Shown: piece after piece, positions 23,404 to 25,239 of the stretch
How positions within the stretch are numbered: position 1 is the stretch's first letter
How the letters are laid out: every line of letters begins with the position of its first letter
DNA from: Gammaproteobacteria bacterium
Lineage (GTDB): Bacteria > Pseudomonadota > Alphaproteobacteria > UBA828
NCBI GenBank assembly: GCA_002714015.1
Contig: PAWF01000053.1
Span: forward strand, 3,482 to 28,720
DNA length: 25,239 nt
Reading direction: 5' to 3'
Position numbers and translations under genes: made by a program
Notes under the pieces: model-generated
Database searches by the model: none
The model's input: the letters and a program-made list of their open reading frames with translations, nothing else
Told to the model about the DNA's origin: nothing

Positions 23404-25239
23404 ATGGTTGCAAAAAGAAGATTAAAGTCTTCGAGTCAAAAGCAGAAAAAGTCTGTGAAAAAAAATAAAAACAATGGAAAAGCTATTGATCCCATTACAT
23501 TTTCCGTAATTTTAAATCGCTTTAATACCATTGCAACTGAAATGAGTAGCACCATGGAGCGGACAGCCTGGTCATCAATCATTTCTATATCTCATGATTT
23601 TTCTTGCGCTATTTACGATGTTCAGCATCGCCAAGTTTGTATGTTTGACGCACTGCCCGTTCACACAAACTCTTTGCACGTTGTTTTAAAAGAGATTGCA
23701 AAGGCCTTTGAAGGTGATATTCACGAAGGTGATGTAATTGTTTGTAATGACCCATATAGCGGCAATACGCATGTTGGAGATTTTGTAACTGCTTGTCCGG
23801 TTTTTTACAAAGGTAAGCATTTATTCTGGAGCGTAACTAAGGGGCATCAACTTGATTGCGGTGCCTATGTGCCTACAAGTGTGCCTGCCGCAGCAACAGA
23901 TGTGTGGCAGGAGGGTCTGCAGTTACCCCCAATTAAATTCTATAAAAAGGGGGTTCCGCAAGAAGATGTCATTCGTATGTATCTTGCAAACATTCGTTTT
24001 AAGGACTGGTTATATGGGGATCTAATGGCTCAGTTAGGGTCTATATGGACCGGACAAAAGAGAATTTTGGAACTCCTAGATAAGTATGGAGTTGCAGACT
24101 TAGAAAGATATACAGAAGCTATTTTTGATTACGCGGATAAGCGTACAGCCGCTGAAATTCGAGCTATGCCGGACGGTGAATATCATGGGGATGCCTGGTT
24201 AGATAGTGATGGTAAGGGCACTATTAATATCCATATTCACGCAAAGGTTACTATCAAAGGGGATATGGCATATGTTGATTTCTCGGGTTCAGCAGCCCAG
24301 GGTCCAGGATCTAATAATAGTACGATTGGAGTGATGGAAGCTGCAGCAGGTACACCGATTATGTCCATGATGGATCCATCTATTCCTCACAATTATGGAT
24401 GCTTAAAGCACATAGAAGCCAGTGCACCTGAGGGGACCGTCTGTAATGCCACCTATCCTACTTCAACAGCAACAGCAACTATTTGTCCAGGCGATACTAT
24501 GCAAATTGCAGTCTGGAGAGCATTGGCAGAAGCTATGCCCGAACGTGCATTTGGTGGAATGCCTGCAATCCATTGTGTCCCTATGTTTGTTGGCACTGAT
24601 ACACGTTCTGGTGAGGCTCGTGAATGGGGTAGCATGGTGTTCAACGCATCACCAGGACTAGGCGCAGGAGTTGGTGCTGATGGCTGGCCGGTCGGTTTAG
24701 GTCCAGCAGCCCTTGCTGGGCAGAAGATCATCAGTGTTGAGTTAAGTGAAAAACTTTACCCAATGATTTTTGAACATCAGGAAATTGCCGTTGACTCAAT
24801 GGGCGTGGGCGAAGATATAGGTGGCCCAGGTGTTTTGCTTAAAATTGTTCCTAGCAGTGGCTCTATGGAGTGCAATACTTTTGGTGACGGTCAAATTAAT
24901 CCGCCATATGGAGCAACTGGCGGAACGCCAGGGATAGGCGGTGGCAATTATAAAGAAAATAAAAAGACCGGTCATCGGATATTTTACTCTGCAAAGTCTC
25001 AACTTATTGTTGGTGAAGATGAAATGTGGGTGGGCCTTTCTACTGGAGGTGGGGGACGAGGCGATCCCTTAAAACGAACTCCAGAAGATGTATTAGAGAG
25101 CGTATTCGACGGAATGGTTTCACTCAAAGTGGCCAAAGATGTGCATGGAGTAGTTATTAACAAAGCAAAAATGACAATTGATCATACTAAAACAAAAGCT
25201 TTAAGAGCGAAAATTCGAAAGAAACGCGGACCTCTTCCA
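23404..25239 (+). CDS. hyuB: HyuB-family protein, 3' end outside window
   Basis: An open frame of 612 codons without a stop at the window end. It shows HyuB family marks: DPITFSVILNRF (29-40), HDFSCAIYD (64-72), NDPYSGNTHVGDF (115-127), VDFSGSAAQGPG (about 294-305) and a glycine-rich GGGGRGDP near the C-terminus. It is already longer than the HyuB at 3881-5593 (570 aa), partly from a Lys/Arg-rich N-terminal tail (about 27 residues, 11 basic) before the conserved start. CAGGAG lies seven bases upstream of the ATG. It is diverged from the first HyuB, so a different substrate is likely. A HyuA partner is not in the upstream part of this operon and may lie to the right of the window. Confidence 0.9.
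   Translation, partial: MVAKRRLKSSSQKQKKSVKKNKNNGKAIDPITFSVILNRFNTIATEMSSTMERTAWSSIISISHDFSCAIYDVQHRQVCMFDALPVHTNSLHVVLKEIAKAFEGDIHEGDVIVCNDPYSGNTHVGDFVTACPVFYKGKHLFWSVTKGHQLDCGAYVPTSVPAAATDVWQEGLQLPPIKFYKKGVPQEDVIRMYLANIRFKDWLYGDLMAQLGSIWTGQKRILELLDKYGVADLERYTEAIFDYADKRTAAEIRAMPDGEYHGDAWLDSDGKGTINIHIHAKVTIKGDMAYVDFSGSAAQGPGSNNSTIGVMEAAAGTPIMSMMDPSIPHNYGCLKHIEASAPEGTVCNATYPTSTATATICPGDTMQIAVWRALAEAMPERAFGGMPAIHCVPMFVGTDTRSGEAREWGSMVFNASPGLGAGVGADGWPVGLGPAALAGQKIISVELSEKLYPMIFEHQEIAVDSMGVGEDIGGPGVLLKIVPSSGSMECNTFGDGQINPPYGATGGTPGIGGGNYKENKKTGHRIFYSAKSQLIVGEDEMWVGLSTGGGGRGDPLKRTPEDVLESVFDGMVSLKVAKDVHGVVINKAKMTIDHTKTKALRAKIRKKRGPLP

Noticed and set aside
1..25239. CRISPR array, tRNA, rRNA, insertion sequence, prophage or att sites
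   Set aside because: No regularly spaced repeats, cloverleaf, transposase or integrase motifs or flanking inverted repeats were seen.

Overview
This is an AT-rich (clearly below 45% G+C by eye), gene-dense window carrying bacterial catabolic and transport genes. Short intergenic spaces, ATGA-type overlaps, a Sec-type signal peptide on the binding protein, no transcription regulator, no tRNA/rRNA and no mobile element suggest a streamlined, probably marine Gram-negative bacterium. Alphaproteobacteria are the most likely group, but this is inference and no phylogenetic marker is present.

Left edge (1-2779). A luciferase-like (LLM) oxidoreductase gene runs off the left end on the minus strand; only its first 31 codons are inside. 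It is divergent from a short-chain dehydrogenase (SDR). A secreted or periplasmic MORN-repeat protein converges on that SDR.

Minus-strand catabolic block (13251 down to 983). In transcription order: a fused HMG-CoA-synthase-like/DUF35 protein, an SCP-x-type thiolase, a MaoC-type hydratase 2, an MFE-2-type SDR, an LLM oxidoreductase, HyuA and HyuB (ATP-dependent hydantoinase/oxoprolinase/carboxylase family), a second LLM oxidoreductase and the MORN protein. The hydratase 2, SDR and thiolase are the parts needed for a beta-oxidation turn of the peroxisomal D-specific kind. The HyuAB pair and flavin/F420 oxidoreductases suggest the substrate carries a ring, amide or ketone handled before or after chain shortening. 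No CoA ligase or acyl-CoA dehydrogenase is in the window, so the pathway is incomplete here.

Plus strand 13401-15788: a cytoplasmic molybdopterin oxidoreductase with an N-terminal 4Fe-4S motif and a Cys metal ligand, divergent from the catabolic block.

Minus-strand transporter operon (21401 down to 15805): binding protein, an RNA hairpin, livH, livM, livG, livF, then an SDR. This is a complete branched-chain-amino-acid-type (HAAT) ABC importer, plausibly feeding the neighbouring catabolic genes.

Plus-strand operon (21615 to the right edge): GNAT acetyltransferase, SDR, small cupin and a second HyuB-like protein cut by the window end.

Several starts are non-ATG (TTG or GTG) and are decided by strong Shine-Dalgarno sequences. 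The most interesting points are the HMGS-like/DUF35 fusion that appears to lack the HMGS catalytic Cys and His, the combination of beta-oxidation, LLM and HyuAB genes in one block, and a hairpin whose G-U pairs form only in the minus-strand transcript.
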